Positions 38,958 to 49,137 of a stretch of 64,000 nucleotides of DNA are shown here, piece by piece (the stretch's first letter is position 1; each line of letters opens with the position of its first letter). Below the pieces are notes generated by a model. That model saw only the letters and a program-made list of their open reading frames with translations, was not told where the DNA came from and did not search any database. Both the position numbers and the translations under genes were made by a program. This DNA comes from Actinacidiphila cocklensis (GTDB taxonomy: Bacteria > Actinomycetota > Actinomycetes > Streptomycetales > Streptomycetaceae), in assembly GCF_907177275.1 (NCBI RefSeq), contig NZ_CAJSLV010000125.1, forward strand, positions 165,561 to 229,560. The letters run 5' to 3'.

Positions 38958-39291
38958 GGCGGGCCGCTCGGCAGCCCCCTGCCGTTCCGGCCTGCGCCGG
39001 AGCGGCGGGGATTCGCGGAACTGGTACACCCGCGACACGTACGCGCAGCACGGGCTTAACACGCGTCCGGCAGATTGGGTGATGTCGAAAGGGCAGGTGA
39101 TCACCGGCCCGGACGGCACGCACACGGCGCCAAGGACCTCCGGAGCGGCTCCCGGACTCCATGGTGACCCGGACGCGCAAGCCAGGTCCTGAACCGGCCC
39201 GCGTCCCTCGCGGGGACCGCCGTCGTCCCGCCCTCCGGACTCGCTCCGGGGGTGCGGCGGTCCCCGCGATCAACTTCTGCGCGCTGCCGCG
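38958..39291. other. Intergenic region after cbs
   Basis: No gene supported. The only clear element is the long hairpin at 39208-39268; the first 250 bases show no operator or RNA gene that I can recognise. Confidence 0.5.
39208..39268. terminator. Long two-part hairpin between convergent genes
   Basis: An outer 14-bp perfect stem (CGCGGGGACCGCCG and complement) encloses an inner 8-bp stem around CTCCGGA and TCCGGGG. It lies just beyond the stop of the minus-strand gene at 39292 and can serve both directions. Confidence 0.65.
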
Positions 39292-39699
39292 TCAGTCCTC
39301 GTCCTGCCGGGACTTCGACCAGGCGTTGGTGAGCCCCTGGGCGAGATTCACCCCGACGATGCCCGCCCAGCTGATGAACAGCCCCGCAGTGCCGGCGTTC
39401 GCCGCGCCGATGGCCGACAGCGGGATCGCCAGGACCATCGTGAAGCCGGCGAAACCGTAGCGGGCGAAACGGGCACTGGGCTGCGGCGGGCCGATCGGGC
39501 GGCGGTCGGCGCGGGCGAACGACGTCTGCTGCTGCGCGAGTTCGCGGCGCACCCGCTGCTCGACACGGCTGTCCACGCGGTCTGTCACCTTCTCGATGAA
39601 CGAGTCGATGAGTTCAGACTCGTACTCCGCTCCGAGATCCTTGCGGGCCTGCAAGGTGGCGGAGAGTTCTTTGCTGAGTTCCGGGTCGCGGGCGTCCAT
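39292..39699 (-). CDS. Small membrane protein, leaderless
   Basis: A 135-aa protein: a charged N-terminal half of about 75 residues (ELIDSFIEKVTDRVDSRVEQ), likely helical, followed by two membrane helices (FTMVLAIPLSAIGAANAG and LFISWAGIVGVNLAQG). It looks like an actinobacterial integral membrane protein of unknown role. Start at ATG 39699 because TACGGT on the minus strand ends 6 bases upstream; the longer frame overlaps the divergent gene's leader. Confidence 0.8.
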   Translation of the reverse strand: MDARDPELSKELSATLQARKDLGAEYESELIDSFIEKVTDRVDSRVEQRVRRELAQQQTSFARADRRPIGPPQPSARFARYGFAGFTMVLAIPLSAIGAANAGTAGLFISWAGIVGVNLAQGLTNAWSKSRQDED

Positions 39700-39790
39700 A
39701 CGCCCACCGTAGAGACCGGGCACCGTGGGCGACACTGGGGTTAGCCCCCGACTTCCCCGGGGGTCAGCCGTCCCGGAGGAGGACCCCGCC

Positions 39791-41176
39791 ATGGCCGACG
39801 TACCGCTGCTGACCGCCCTCCACGGAGCGGCCGACCGGGCGGACGCGGTGACCGTCGACGGGCGGACCTGCAGCTACGAGGACCTGCTGGGCGCGGCAGG
39901 TGCGGTCGCCCGGCGGGTGGCGGGGGCCGAGGCCTTCGCGGTCAGGGCGACGGCGTCGCTGGAGACGGTGGCCGCCGTGGTCGGCGGGCTGCTCGCCGGG
40001 GTGCCGGTGGTGCCGCTGGCGCCGGACGCGGGACCCGCGGAGAACGAGCACATCCTGCGGGACTCCGGCGCACAGGTCGTGCCGGTGGACTTCGCCGAGC
40101 GCGCGGACTTCCCGGCGTCCGCGCACATTGCCGCGCCGAACGAGGAGGCGGCGCAGGGGCGTACGGACGGGACGCCGTACAGGGATGCGGCGCTGGTCCT
40201 CTACACGTCGGGCACCACCGGGCCACCCAAGGGCGTGCTGATCTCGCGTGCGGCGATCGCGGCCGACCTCGACGCACTGGCGCAGGCGTGGCAATGGACC
40301 GCGGACGACACCCTGGTCCACGGACTTCCGCTCTTCCATGTGCACGGCCTGGTGCTGGGCGTCCTGGGCGCGCTGCGCACCGGCAGCCGCCTGGTGCACA
40401 CCGGCAGGCCCTCCCCGCAGGCATACGCGGCGGCGGGCGGCAGCCTCTACTTCGGGGTGCCCACGGTCTGGCACCGGGTGGCGCGCGACGAGGTGGCGGC
40501 AAGGGCGCTGTCCGGCGCCAGGCTGCTGGTGTCGGGCAGCGCGCCGCTGCCCGCGCCGGTCTTCCGCGACCTGCGCGCGCTGACCGGCCACGAGCCGGTG
40601 GAGCGCTACGGCATGACGGAGACACTGATCACGGTGAGCGCGCGGGCCGCTGGCGAGCGCAGGCCGGGTGCGGTCGGCAGCGCGCTGCCCGGGATCGCCA
40701 CCCGGATCGCCGACCCCGTCGACGGCGTCGGCGAGCTCCAGGTCCAAGGCCCCACCCTCTTCGGCGGCTATCTGGGGCGGCCGGAGGCGACAGCGGCGTC
40801 GTACACCGCGGACGGCTGGTTCCGTACCGGCGACATCGCGTCGGTCGAGCCGGACGGCACCCACCGGATCGTCGGCCGGGCGTCGACCGACTTGATCAAG
40901 TCGGGCGGATACCGCATCGGCGCGGGAGAGGTGGAGAACGCCCTGCTCGGCCATCCGGCGGTACGAGAGGCGGCCGTCGTCGGCGCACCGCATCCCGACC
41001 TGGGGCAGGAGATCGTCGCCTATGTGGTCGCCGACGGTGTCACCGCCGCCGAGTTGACGGACTTCGTGGCCGCCCAGCTGTCCGTGCACAAGCGGCCGCG
41101 CACCGTCCGATTCCTCGCTGAGCTGCCGCGCAATGCCATGGGCAAGCCGCAAAAGCGGTTGCTGCCGCCCGTCTGA
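39791..41176 (+). CDS. Acyl-CoA synthetase, MatB (malonyl-CoA ligase)-like
   Basis: A 461-aa ANL-family enzyme that activates a carboxylic acid via an acyl-AMP to the CoA ester. The P-loop is VLYTSGTTGPPKGV near residue 140, the A5 motif YGMTETLI near residue 277, A7 GWFRTGDIAS, A8 KSGGYRIGAGEVE and the catalytic Lys in RNAMGKPQKRL at the end. The segments LPLFHVHGLVLGVLG and SGARLLVSGSAPLP strongly resemble streptomycete malonyl-CoA synthetase MatB, so a short dicarboxylate is the likely substrate, by inference. ATG is preceded by GGAGGAGG. No malonate decarboxylase gene is nearby. Confidence 0.88.
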   Translation: MADVPLLTALHGAADRADAVTVDGRTCSYEDLLGAAGAVARRVAGAEAFAVRATASLETVAAVVGGLLAGVPVVPLAPDAGPAENEHILRDSGAQVVPVDFAERADFPASAHIAAPNEEAAQGRTDGTPYRDAALVLYTSGTTGPPKGVLISRAAIAADLDALAQAWQWTADDTLVHGLPLFHVHGLVLGVLGALRTGSRLVHTGRPSPQAYAAAGGSLYFGVPTVWHRVARDEVAARALSGARLLVSGSAPLPAPVFRDLRALTGHEPVERYGMTETLITVSARAAGERRPGAVGSALPGIATRIADPVDGVGELQVQGPTLFGGYLGRPEATAASYTADGWFRTGDIASVEPDGTHRIVGRASTDLIKSGGYRIGAGEVENALLGHPAVREAAVVGAPHPDLGQEIVAYVVADGVTAAELTDFVAAQLSVHKRPRTVRFLAELPRNAMGKPQKRLLPPV

Positions 41177-41399
41177 CCGGGATAGGGGTAGGGGAACGGG
41201 CCTGCGCGGACGGGCCGCTCCGGATGGCCGCAGCCGCCCGACCCTGTGGTTGCCGCTAGCCGGGCGGCAAGTAAGCTGTTGCCCCAGACAACGATGCCCG
41301 CACCAACCGGGCGGCCTACCCAGGCCGCCCGGGTCGCCGATACCCCGGTCCCGCTCCGAAGGGTGGCGGTGATACGTCCTGCCATGGAGGCAGCACCGC

Positions 41400-43589
41400 A
41401 TGTTCCACCGCATCGGACGCACAGTCGTCCGCCATCCCGTATGGACCATCGTCGCGTGGGTGATCGCGGCCGTCGCGATCATCGCGACGGCGCCCAGCCT
41501 GCCGTCCAACAGTGACGAGAGCAGCTTCCTGCCCAGCAGCTATGAGTCGATCAAGGCCATGAACCTGCAGGAGAAGGCCTTCCCTTCGGCCTTCACCCCG
41601 TCGGCGATCGTGCTCTACCAGCGCGCCGACCAGGGCAAGCTGACGGCGACCGACAAGGCCGACATCACCAGGATCACCCAGGAACTCGGCCAGAAGAAGA
41701 TCGAAGAGGTCCAGAAGGTCGTCGACGGCTCGCTGTCCAAGGACGGCAAGTTCGAGACCGCGCTGGTCCAGATGGACAAGAAGTCGCAGGGCCAGCCGAA
41801 GCAGGCCGACGCCGCCAAGGCGCTGCGCGACGACTCCACCGCACTGGCCAAGGGCACCGCACTGAAGGTGCAGGTCGGCGGCCAGGCCGCGCAGAACCTG
41901 GACCAGCAGGACGCGGGCAAGACCTCGGACGCCGTCGCGCTCATCGGCTCACTGCTGATCATCATCATCACGCTGTCGATCATCTTCAGGTCCCCGCTGA
42001 TCGCCGTGATGCCGCTGATCCTGCTGCTCGGCGTGGTCTTCACGGTCTCCAACGCGCTGATCGCCGACGCGACCAAGGTCTTCGGACTCCAGGCCAACAG
42101 CTCGATCTCCGCGCTGCTGATCGTGGTGGTGCTCGGTGTCGGCACCGACTACTTCCTCTTCCTGATGTTCCGCTACCGAGAACGGCTGCGGGCGGGCGAC
42201 GAGCCCAAGGAAGCGATGATCAACAGCGTCACCCGGGTGGGCGAGGCCATCGCCTCGGCAGCCGGCGCGGTCATCATCGCCTTCTGCGCGCTGGCACTGT
42301 CCACCCTCGGCTTCCTCACCCAGCTCGGCCCGGCGCTGGCCATCCTGGTCGCCGTCACCCTGGTGGCCGGTCTGACGCTCTTCCCGGCGATCTGCTCGGT
42401 GATCCCGCCGCGCGCCCTGTTCTGGCCCGGCAAGAAGTGGCACCAGGAGCCCAGCGGCACCCGCTTCGCCGCCATCGGCAAGCTCGTCGGCCGCAGGTCC
42501 GGCATGGTCGCGATCGTCTCCGGCCTGGTGATGGTGCTGCTCGCCCTGGGCACCCTCGGCTACAAGGCGTCCTACGACCTGGCGTCCGGCTCGATCCCCA
42601 AGACCAAGGAGTCGATGGTCGTCCAGGACACCCTGGCCAAGGCGTACTCCGCGGGAGCCGCTGAGCCGACCAACGTCTACCTCACCAGCACCGGCGGCAA
42701 GCCGCTGACCGCCGACTTCACCGCGTACGCCGACAAGTTGCGCGGGGCGGACGGCGTCGCGGACGTCAGCTTCGACAAGAAGACGGACCTGAACAAGGCG
42801 GGCACCACCGCCAACTTCACCGTGACGCTCAAGTACGAGTCCGCCAGCGACCAGGCCATCAAGGCGGTCGGCGGCGTCAGGACGGTCGCGCACGAGAACG
42901 CGCCGCCCGGCAGCGAGGCCTTCGTCGGCGGTGCCTCGTCGGTCTTCAAGGACATCAACGCCGCCGTCAACCACGACTACCGCACCGTCTTCCCGGTGGC
43001 CGCGGTGCTCATCATGCTCATCCTGGGCCTGCTGCTGCGCAGCGTGGTGGCGCCCTGGTACCTGATCGCGTCGGTCGGCCTCGGCTTCGGCGCGACCCTC
43101 GGCACGACCGTGCTGATCTTCGGCCGCGGCGACGGGCTGATCTTCCTGCTGCCGATCATCATGTATCTGTTCGTGGTCGCGATCGGCACGGACTACAACA
43201 TCCTGATGATCGCGCGGCTCAGGGAAGAGGCCCAGGAGGGCCGCAGCCCGCGGGAGGCGGCCAACATGGCGCTGCGGCACGCGGGTCCGACGATCGGCGC
43301 CGCGGGTCTGATCCTGGCGGCGACCTTCGGCACGCTGATGCTGTCGGGCAACGCCTTCCTGACCCAGATGGGCTTCGCGGTCGCCTTCGGCATCGTGATG
43401 GCGGCCTTCGTGATGGCGATGTTCTTCACGCCGAGCCTCACCGCCCTGATCGGTCACGCAGCGTGGTGGCCCGGACATGCCGACCGGGCCGCCGAGCCCG
43501 CGGTGGCCGGGGCGGGGGTCCCGGGCGGTGCCGGCGGGCCGGGCGGAACCGATGGTGTGCGCGACCCGGAGCTGGACAAGTCCCGGTAG
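41400..43589 (+). CDS. MMPL-family RND transporter
   Basis: A 729-aa membrane transporter with the two-fold RND/MMPL plan. It has one helix at residues 12-32, an extracytoplasmic domain to about residue 175, then five or six helices to about residue 350. A further helix near residue 370 is followed by a second extracytoplasmic domain, then helices at about 520-680. MMPL signatures include GVGTDYFLFLMFRYRERLR and AIGTDYNILMIARLREEA, whose Asp-Tyr pairs carry the proton relay. Tail is Gly/Ala-rich and cytoplasmic. Such proteins export lipids, siderophores or drugs; cargo unknown. GGAGG lies 9 bases before the ATG. A textbook terminator follows. Confidence 0.93.
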   Translation: MFHRIGRTVVRHPVWTIVAWVIAAVAIIATAPSLPSNSDESSFLPSSYESIKAMNLQEKAFPSAFTPSAIVLYQRADQGKLTATDKADITRITQELGQKKIEEVQKVVDGSLSKDGKFETALVQMDKKSQGQPKQADAAKALRDDSTALAKGTALKVQVGGQAAQNLDQQDAGKTSDAVALIGSLLIIIITLSIIFRSPLIAVMPLILLLGVVFTVSNALIADATKVFGLQANSSISALLIVVVLGVGTDYFLFLMFRYRERLRAGDEPKEAMINSVTRVGEAIASAAGAVIIAFCALALSTLGFLTQLGPALAILVAVTLVAGLTLFPAICSVIPPRALFWPGKKWHQEPSGTRFAAIGKLVGRRSGMVAIVSGLVMVLLALGTLGYKASYDLASGSIPKTKESMVVQDTLAKAYSAGAAEPTNVYLTSTGGKPLTADFTAYADKLRGADGVADVSFDKKTDLNKAGTTANFTVTLKYESASDQAIKAVGGVRTVAHENAPPGSEAFVGGASSVFKDINAAVNHDYRTVFPVAAVLIMLILGLLLRSVVAPWYLIASVGLGFGATLGTTVLIFGRGDGLIFLLPIIMYLFVVAIGTDYNILMIARLREEAQEGRSPREAANMALRHAGPTIGAAGLILAATFGTLMLSGNAFLTQMGFAVAFGIVMAAFVMAMFFTPSLTALIGHAAWWPGHADRAAEPAVAGAGVPGGAGGPGGTDGVRDPELDKSR

Positions 43590-43622
43590 CGCTGAGCTGC
43601 GGGTTCTTCGGCGGTAGCCGAG

Positions 43623-43631
43623 TTATCCACA
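43623..43631 (+). promoter_or_regulatory. Second perfect DnaA-box-like 9-mer
   Basis: TTATCCACA followed by G lies 33 bases after the MMPL stop and touches the terminator stem. It is identical to the site at 11335. Confidence 0.45.
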
Positions 43632-43664
43632 GGGCCGGACAGGTGTCGATCACCTGTCCGGTCC
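43632..43664 (+). terminator. Strong intrinsic terminator after MMPL gene
   Basis: GGGCCGGACAGGTG pairs with CACCTGTCCGGTCC (one G-U) around TCGAT and is followed by TTTCGGTT. It is the closest match to a classical intrinsic terminator in the window. Confidence 0.8.
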
Positions 43665-43690
43665 TTTCGGTTACGCTGAGACAGCAGTGA

Positions 43691-44275
43691 GTGACCGGCG
43701 GCCCGGGTGGCGGGCCGGTCGACGGGGGAACCGGGGAGAGTGGGGGCGGGCATGAGCGAGGTGGCGGGGCGGACGCGGGCGGGGCGGACGCGGGCGGGGC
43801 GGACGCGGGCGGGGAAGCAGGGGGAGCGGCGGTGCGGGTGTGGCGGCCGCCGCCGGCGCCCGAGTGGCGCCGGCGGGTGCTGGCGGTGCCGGGCCTGGTG
43901 CTGCTGGGCGTGCTGCTGCTGGTCGGCGCGGCGCTGCTGGAGGACCGGCGGGGCAATCGCGCGGATGAGCTGTGCCATCAACTGGCTGTGCCCTGGCCGC
44001 TGTTCGCCCTCGCGTATGCGGCACTGGTGTGCGGTGCGGCCGGACTGGGGGTGTGCGGGCTGCTGTTCAGGACGGCGCGGCGGGAGGGCCGGCGAGGCGT
44101 GGACTGCTGGCAGGGCAGCCTCGCCCTGGTCATATCCGTGCCCGGCGCGCTCGCGGTGCTGCTCGAGGCGACGGCGGTGTACGGGGTGCACGCCCAGGCC
44201 GGCCAGCCCTACTGGCAGTGCGCGGGTGCGCGGGTGCTGCCCGGGGTGCAGGGCCTGGCAGCGCTGCTGCTGTGA
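43691..44275 (+). CDS. Membrane protein with Gly/Ala/Asp repeat tail
   Basis: A 194-aa protein. The first 48 residues are Gly-rich and include three copies of GGADA encoded by a 15-bp DNA repeat. Then come three hydrophobic helices (LAVPGLVLLGVLLLVGAALL, WPLFALAYAALVCGAAGLGV and LALVISVPGALAVLLEATAVY) with Cys residues in the loops. GTG at 43691 or 43687; TACGCT at 43672-43677 is the likely -10 box, giving a leader of about ten bases. No family recognised. A competing frame at 43707 gives only Arg/Cys-rich sequence and is rejected. Confidence 0.7.
   Translation: MTGGPGGGPVDGGTGESGGGHERGGGADAGGADAGGADAGGEAGGAAVRVWRPPPAPEWRRRVLAVPGLVLLGVLLLVGAALLEDRRGNRADELCHQLAVPWPLFALAYAALVCGAAGLGVCGLLFRTARREGRRGVDCWQGSLALVISVPGALAVLLEATAVYGVHAQAGQPYWQCAGARVLPGVQGLAALLL
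43764..43814 (+). repeat. 15-bp tandem repeat, 3.4 copies
   Basis: The unit GCGGGGCGGACGCGG is repeated exactly three times and partly a fourth. It lies in the N-terminal coding part of the membrane protein gene, where each unit adds five residues (Gly-Gly-Ala-Asp-Ala), so copy-number change keeps the frame. Confidence 0.85.
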
Positions 44276-44377
44276 CGCCGACGGGCGCGGTCCCGGCTCT
44301 TGCCGAACTGCATACGGTCATGCAGAGTCTTGGGCGAGTGAATAAGTGCCGGTGGACGGGGTCAGGGATGGACGGCG

Positions 44378-45253
44378 ATGAGTAACGCGGCCGGGGGCGA
44401 GCACGGGACCGCGGGGGCGGCCGGCGGCGCCGCGGGCCGGCTGCTGAAGCTCTTCGAGGCGCACCGGCTGACCCCCACCCAGCGCAGGATCGCGCACTGC
44501 CTGGTGCGCAGGGCCGCCGACGCGCCCTTCCTGTCCAGCGTGGAGGTGGCCGAACTCGCGGGCGTCAGCCAGCCGTCCGTGACCCGCTTCGCGGTGGCGC
44601 TCGGCTTCGACGGCTATCCGGCGCTGCGCAGGCATCTGCGCGAGGTGGCGCCGGTGTCGGCGGCGCCGGACGTGGCGGGCTGCAACGAGTACCAGCAAGC
44701 GGTGCACGCCGAGATCGAGAACCTGCGGCATCTCGCGGCGCTGCTCGCCGATCCGGGGCCGGTCGCCCGGGCCGGTGCGGTGCTCGCCGGCTCGGTGCCG
44801 CTGCCGGTGCTCGGGCTGCGGGCGGCCGGGGCGCAGGCCCGCGGCTTCGCGTACTTCGCGGCCAAGGTGCACCCGGACGTGCGGCTGCTGGACGAGGGCG
44901 GCACGATGCTCGCCGACCGGATCGACGCGGCGGCACGGGCGGGGGCGAGCGCGCTGCTGTGCTTCGCACTGCCCCGGCATCCGCGGGAGGTGATCGACGC
45001 GCTGGTCCTCGCGCGGGAGGCGGGGCTGACCGTGGTCACCGTGGCTGACAGCGCGTTCGCGCCGGTCGCCGCGCACAGCGACCTGCTGCTGCAGGCCGCG
45101 GTCGGGACGGGCCTGGCGTTCGACACCGCGTGCGCGCCGATGCTGCTCGGGCGGGTGCTGCTGGAGTCGATGTGCGACGAACTGCCCGAGGCGCAGGCGC
45201 GGCTGGAGGAGTTCGACGCGCAGGCCGCGGCGCGCGGGGTCTTCGTGGAGTAA
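44378..45253 (+). CDS. RpiR/MurR-family transcriptional regulator
   Basis: A 291-aa regulator. The N-terminal helix-turn-helix of the RpiR type is at about residues 22-90 (LTPTQRRIAHCLVRRAADAP, VAELAGVSQPSVTRFAVALGFDGYPALR). A SIS sugar-phosphate-binding-type domain follows at about 125-265 (VLGLRAAGAQARGFAYFAAKV, ARAGASALLCFALPRHPREVI). The ATG has only a weak site (AGGGATGG). Lying 2.2 kb before the hut block, it is the nearest regulator to it and may control it, but ligands of this family are usually sugar phosphates. Adjacent genes do not reveal a sugar pathway. Confidence 0.88.
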   Translation: MSNAAGGEHGTAGAAGGAAGRLLKLFEAHRLTPTQRRIAHCLVRRAADAPFLSSVEVAELAGVSQPSVTRFAVALGFDGYPALRRHLREVAPVSAAPDVAGCNEYQQAVHAEIENLRHLAALLADPGPVARAGAVLAGSVPLPVLGLRAAGAQARGFAYFAAKVHPDVRLLDEGGTMLADRIDAAARAGASALLCFALPRHPREVIDALVLAREAGLTVVTVADSAFAPVAAHSDLLLQAAVGTGLAFDTACAPMLLGRVLLESMCDELPEAQARLEEFDAQAAARGVFVE

Positions 45254-45437
45254 CGGCGGCTCACGGCGGCTGACCGCAGCTCACGACCGGCGCCGGCTGA
45301 CGGCGGGCGCCGGCAGCTGAACGGGGGCCGGCGGATTGCGTACGTCTTAACGAAAATCTGAGAATTCCGAAGTAACCTCCCGAGCACCTGTCAGGCGATG
45401 CCGTGCGCGTGGACACGGCGGCGGAGGAGGAGGCGCG

Positions 45438-45980
45438 ATGGTGCGCGAGGCCTACACATTGGCGCGGGTGGCGGTGGCGGTACGGACGGCGGGGACCTGG
45501 CTGTGGTGGCTGGGCGTCGTCGCGGCGGTGCCGGGGACGGCGGTGACCTTCAGCCCGACCGGGCGGCGGATCGGTGTCATGGCCGGTGCCGCGCTCTTCG
45601 TCATCGCGGCGGTGGCCGCCTTCCTGATACGCGGCGGCCGGCACACCGCCCGGGCCGAGGCGGCGACCAGGGCGGCGAAGTCGGTCTTCCTGCAGGACCG
45701 CAAGGTGACCGCCCGGGCCTGGGCGCAGCGGCGGCGGTGGTGGCTGGCCGCGGCCTTCGTCGTCGCGGCCGCGTCCTCGGCGGCGCTGCCCTGCGCGGGC
45801 GGCATGCTCCTGGGCGGTATCGGCGCAGGGCTGCTCGCCAGGTCGCTGCGGCTGGCCCGGATAGAGCGCGGCAAGGACGCACTGCTGTGGGTGCGCCCCG
45901 ACGGCGACCCCGCCGCCTACCAGCTCACCGGCATAGCCGCCGGCGACGCGGCGCCCGGCGGCGCCCGCCGCAGGGGCTGA
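45438..45980 (+). CDS. Hypothetical membrane protein, 180 aa
   Basis: Four likely helices in two hairpins: about residues 18-38 and 45-64, then 100-115 and 120-136, separated by a basic loop (FLQDRKVTARAWAQRRRWW). Ends in a cytoplasmic segment of about 45 residues (ERGKDALLWVRPDGDPAAYQ). No family recognised. ATG is preceded by a very strong purine run (GGAGGAGGAGG). It converges on the PLP-enzyme gene with 31 bases between the stops. Confidence 0.75.
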   Translation: MVREAYTLARVAVAVRTAGTWLWWLGVVAAVPGTAVTFSPTGRRIGVMAGAALFVIAAVAAFLIRGGRHTARAEAATRAAKSVFLQDRKVTARAWAQRRRWWLAAAFVVAAASSAALPCAGGMLLGGIGAGLLARSLRLARIERGKDALLWVRPDGDPAAYQLTGIAAGDAAPGGARRRG

Positions 45981-46011
45981 GCCGCCGGCCCGGGATGCGC
46001 GACCCGGGGGC

Positions 46012-47340
46012 CTACGGGGTGAGCGGGGGCAGGCCCGCGCCGCTCTCGGCCAGCAGGTCGGCCGTGGACTGGGCCGGGCGGACCGGGGCGAAGACGGGGG
46101 CCGCGCCGGGCACGGCGGTGTAGGCCCAGACGGCCGGGCGGGGCAGCGAGTTGTAGGCGAAGTGCGTCGAGAAGTAGTAGGCGCCGGTGTCCAGCAGCGC
46201 GACATGGTCGCCGGAGTCCAGCCGCGGCAGTTCGCGGCCGCGGGCCACGAGGTCGCCGGCGAAGCAGCAGGGTCCCGCGACGTCCTGGACCACCGGGTCG
46301 CCTCCCTTGGGCCGGCCCGCGGGGTCCAGGGCGAGGACCCGCAGCGGCCAGGCCTCAGGGGCGAAGACGGTGCGGGTGGCGACCTGCGCACCGGCGTGGG
46401 TGACGGCGATCGCCCGCCCGCCGGCGGACTTGGCGTACTCGACCCGGGCCAGGATCGTGCCGTGCTTGGCGAGCAGGGCGCGGCCGAACTCGGTGACGAT
46501 GCCGTAGCGCCCGTCGAAGAGGCCGGGGACCTCGGCGCGCAGCAGGTCGGCGTAGTCGCCGAAGGTCGGGGTGATGGCGTCCGAGCCGAAGTTGACGGGC
46601 AGGCCGCCGCCGATGTCCAGGACGGTGACCTGGCGGCGCCCCGCGGCTGCGTTGATGCGTTCCGCCAGGTCATAGGCGGCCCGGACGCCGGCGGCCATCA
46701 GCGGTAGCGGTACACCCTGGGAGCCGGTGTGGGTGTGCAGGCGGTTCAGCCAGGGCCGCTCGGCGTAGGTGCGCAGCACCCATTCCTCGGCGCCCGGGTC
46801 GCGCAGCGCCACACCGAACTTCGAGGTGGCGGTCGCGGTGCTCATCGCGTCGATGCTGCCGCCGCCGACCTGCGGGTTGACCCGCAGCCCGATCGGGGAG
46901 GCGGAGGGTCCCGCGGCCAGCAGGGCGTCGATCCTGGCGATCTCCTGCGGGTTGTCGGCGTTGACCGCGATACCGAGGGCCAGCGCCTCGCGCAGCTCCG
47001 CGGTGGTCTTGGCGGGGGAGTCGAGCACGGTGCGTTCCGGCGGGATGCCGGCGGCGCGGGCCAGGGCCAGTTCACCGGGGCTGGCCACCTCGGCGCCGAG
47101 CCCGTACTGCCCGAGCAGCGCGAGGACGGGCACCAGGGAGGCGGCCTTCACAGCGAAGGTGTGCTCGACGGCGACCCCGGGGGTGGCGAAGGCCGCGCGC
47201 AGGGAGGTCGCCGCCTGCCGGATGCCGGCGACGTCCAGCAGTCCCACGACCGGTTCTGCCTCGCTGACCAGGCCGATGTCCACTGCTGAGCGCAGCGCGT
47301 CCTGCCGGCGTACCGCCGCCTCGTCCGTCATGGACGCCAT
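46012..47340 (-). CDS. Fold-III PLP decarboxylase-like enzyme (DAP/ornithine decarboxylase family)
   Basis: A 442-aa enzyme of the alanine-racemase fold. The PLP Lys lies in HTFAVKAAS near residue 64, the PLP-phosphate Gly-rich loop is VTVLDIGGGLPVNFG near residue 240, and the second-subunit site is GPCCFAGDLVA near residue 345, with YNSLPRPAV at the C-terminus. The HTHTGSQG segment matches the family HxGS. Lengths and Cys of CCFAGD fit decarboxylases of diaminopimelate, ornithine or related amino acids; it does not look like lysA proper, and substrate is open. It diverges from hutU. ATG at 47340, or 47331 three codons in. An operator-like palindrome lies between the two genes. Confidence 0.85.
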   Translation of the reverse strand: MASMTDEAAVRRQDALRSAVDIGLVSEAEPVVGLLDVAGIRQAATSLRAAFATPGVAVEHTFAVKAASLVPVLALLGQYGLGAEVASPGELALARAAGIPPERTVLDSPAKTTAELREALALGIAVNADNPQEIARIDALLAAGPSASPIGLRVNPQVGGGSIDAMSTATATSKFGVALRDPGAEEWVLRTYAERPWLNRLHTHTGSQGVPLPLMAAGVRAAYDLAERINAAAGRRQVTVLDIGGGLPVNFGSDAITPTFGDYADLLRAEVPGLFDGRYGIVTEFGRALLAKHGTILARVEYAKSAGGRAIAVTHAGAQVATRTVFAPEAWPLRVLALDPAGRPKGGDPVVQDVAGPCCFAGDLVARGRELPRLDSGDHVALLDTGAYYFSTHFAYNSLPRPAVWAYTAVPGAAPVFAPVRPAQSTADLLAESGAGLPPLTP

Positions 47341-47413
47341 CCCACCATCCCGCCCCGCCGCACCGCTACCGCAGTCGCCCCGTACCGCCCCGGCGGCAGG
47401 GGCGCGGGCCTTG

Positions 47414-47453
47414 TTGACTAGAGCTATTCATCTAGTCAGGATGTGAATATTCA
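47414..47453. promoter_or_regulatory. hutU promoter with two palindromes
   Basis: TGACTAGA (47415-47422) and TCTAGTCA (47431-47438) form a perfect 8-bp inverted repeat with an 8-base spacer. TGAATATTCA at 47444-47453 is a second perfect palindrome. A promoter TTGACT-17-CAGGAT would be overlapped by the first one. The region is strikingly AT-rich for this genome and lies between hutU and the divergent PLP-enzyme gene, so a shared repressor is likely. Confidence 0.55.
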
Positions 47454-47478
47454 ATGCCATGACGAGGAGGCCGCACCG

Positions 47479-49133
<1,655 letters not shown>

Positions 49134-49137
<4 letters not shown>

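Noticed and set aside
38958..39207. Small gene or RNA after cbs
   Set aside because: Short frames here lack ribosome sites and typical codon bias, and I could not fold a tRNA or known riboswitch.
43764..43814. CRISPR array
   Set aside because: The units are contiguous without spacers and lie in a coding frame; it is a minisatellite. No other spaced repeats were seen in the window.
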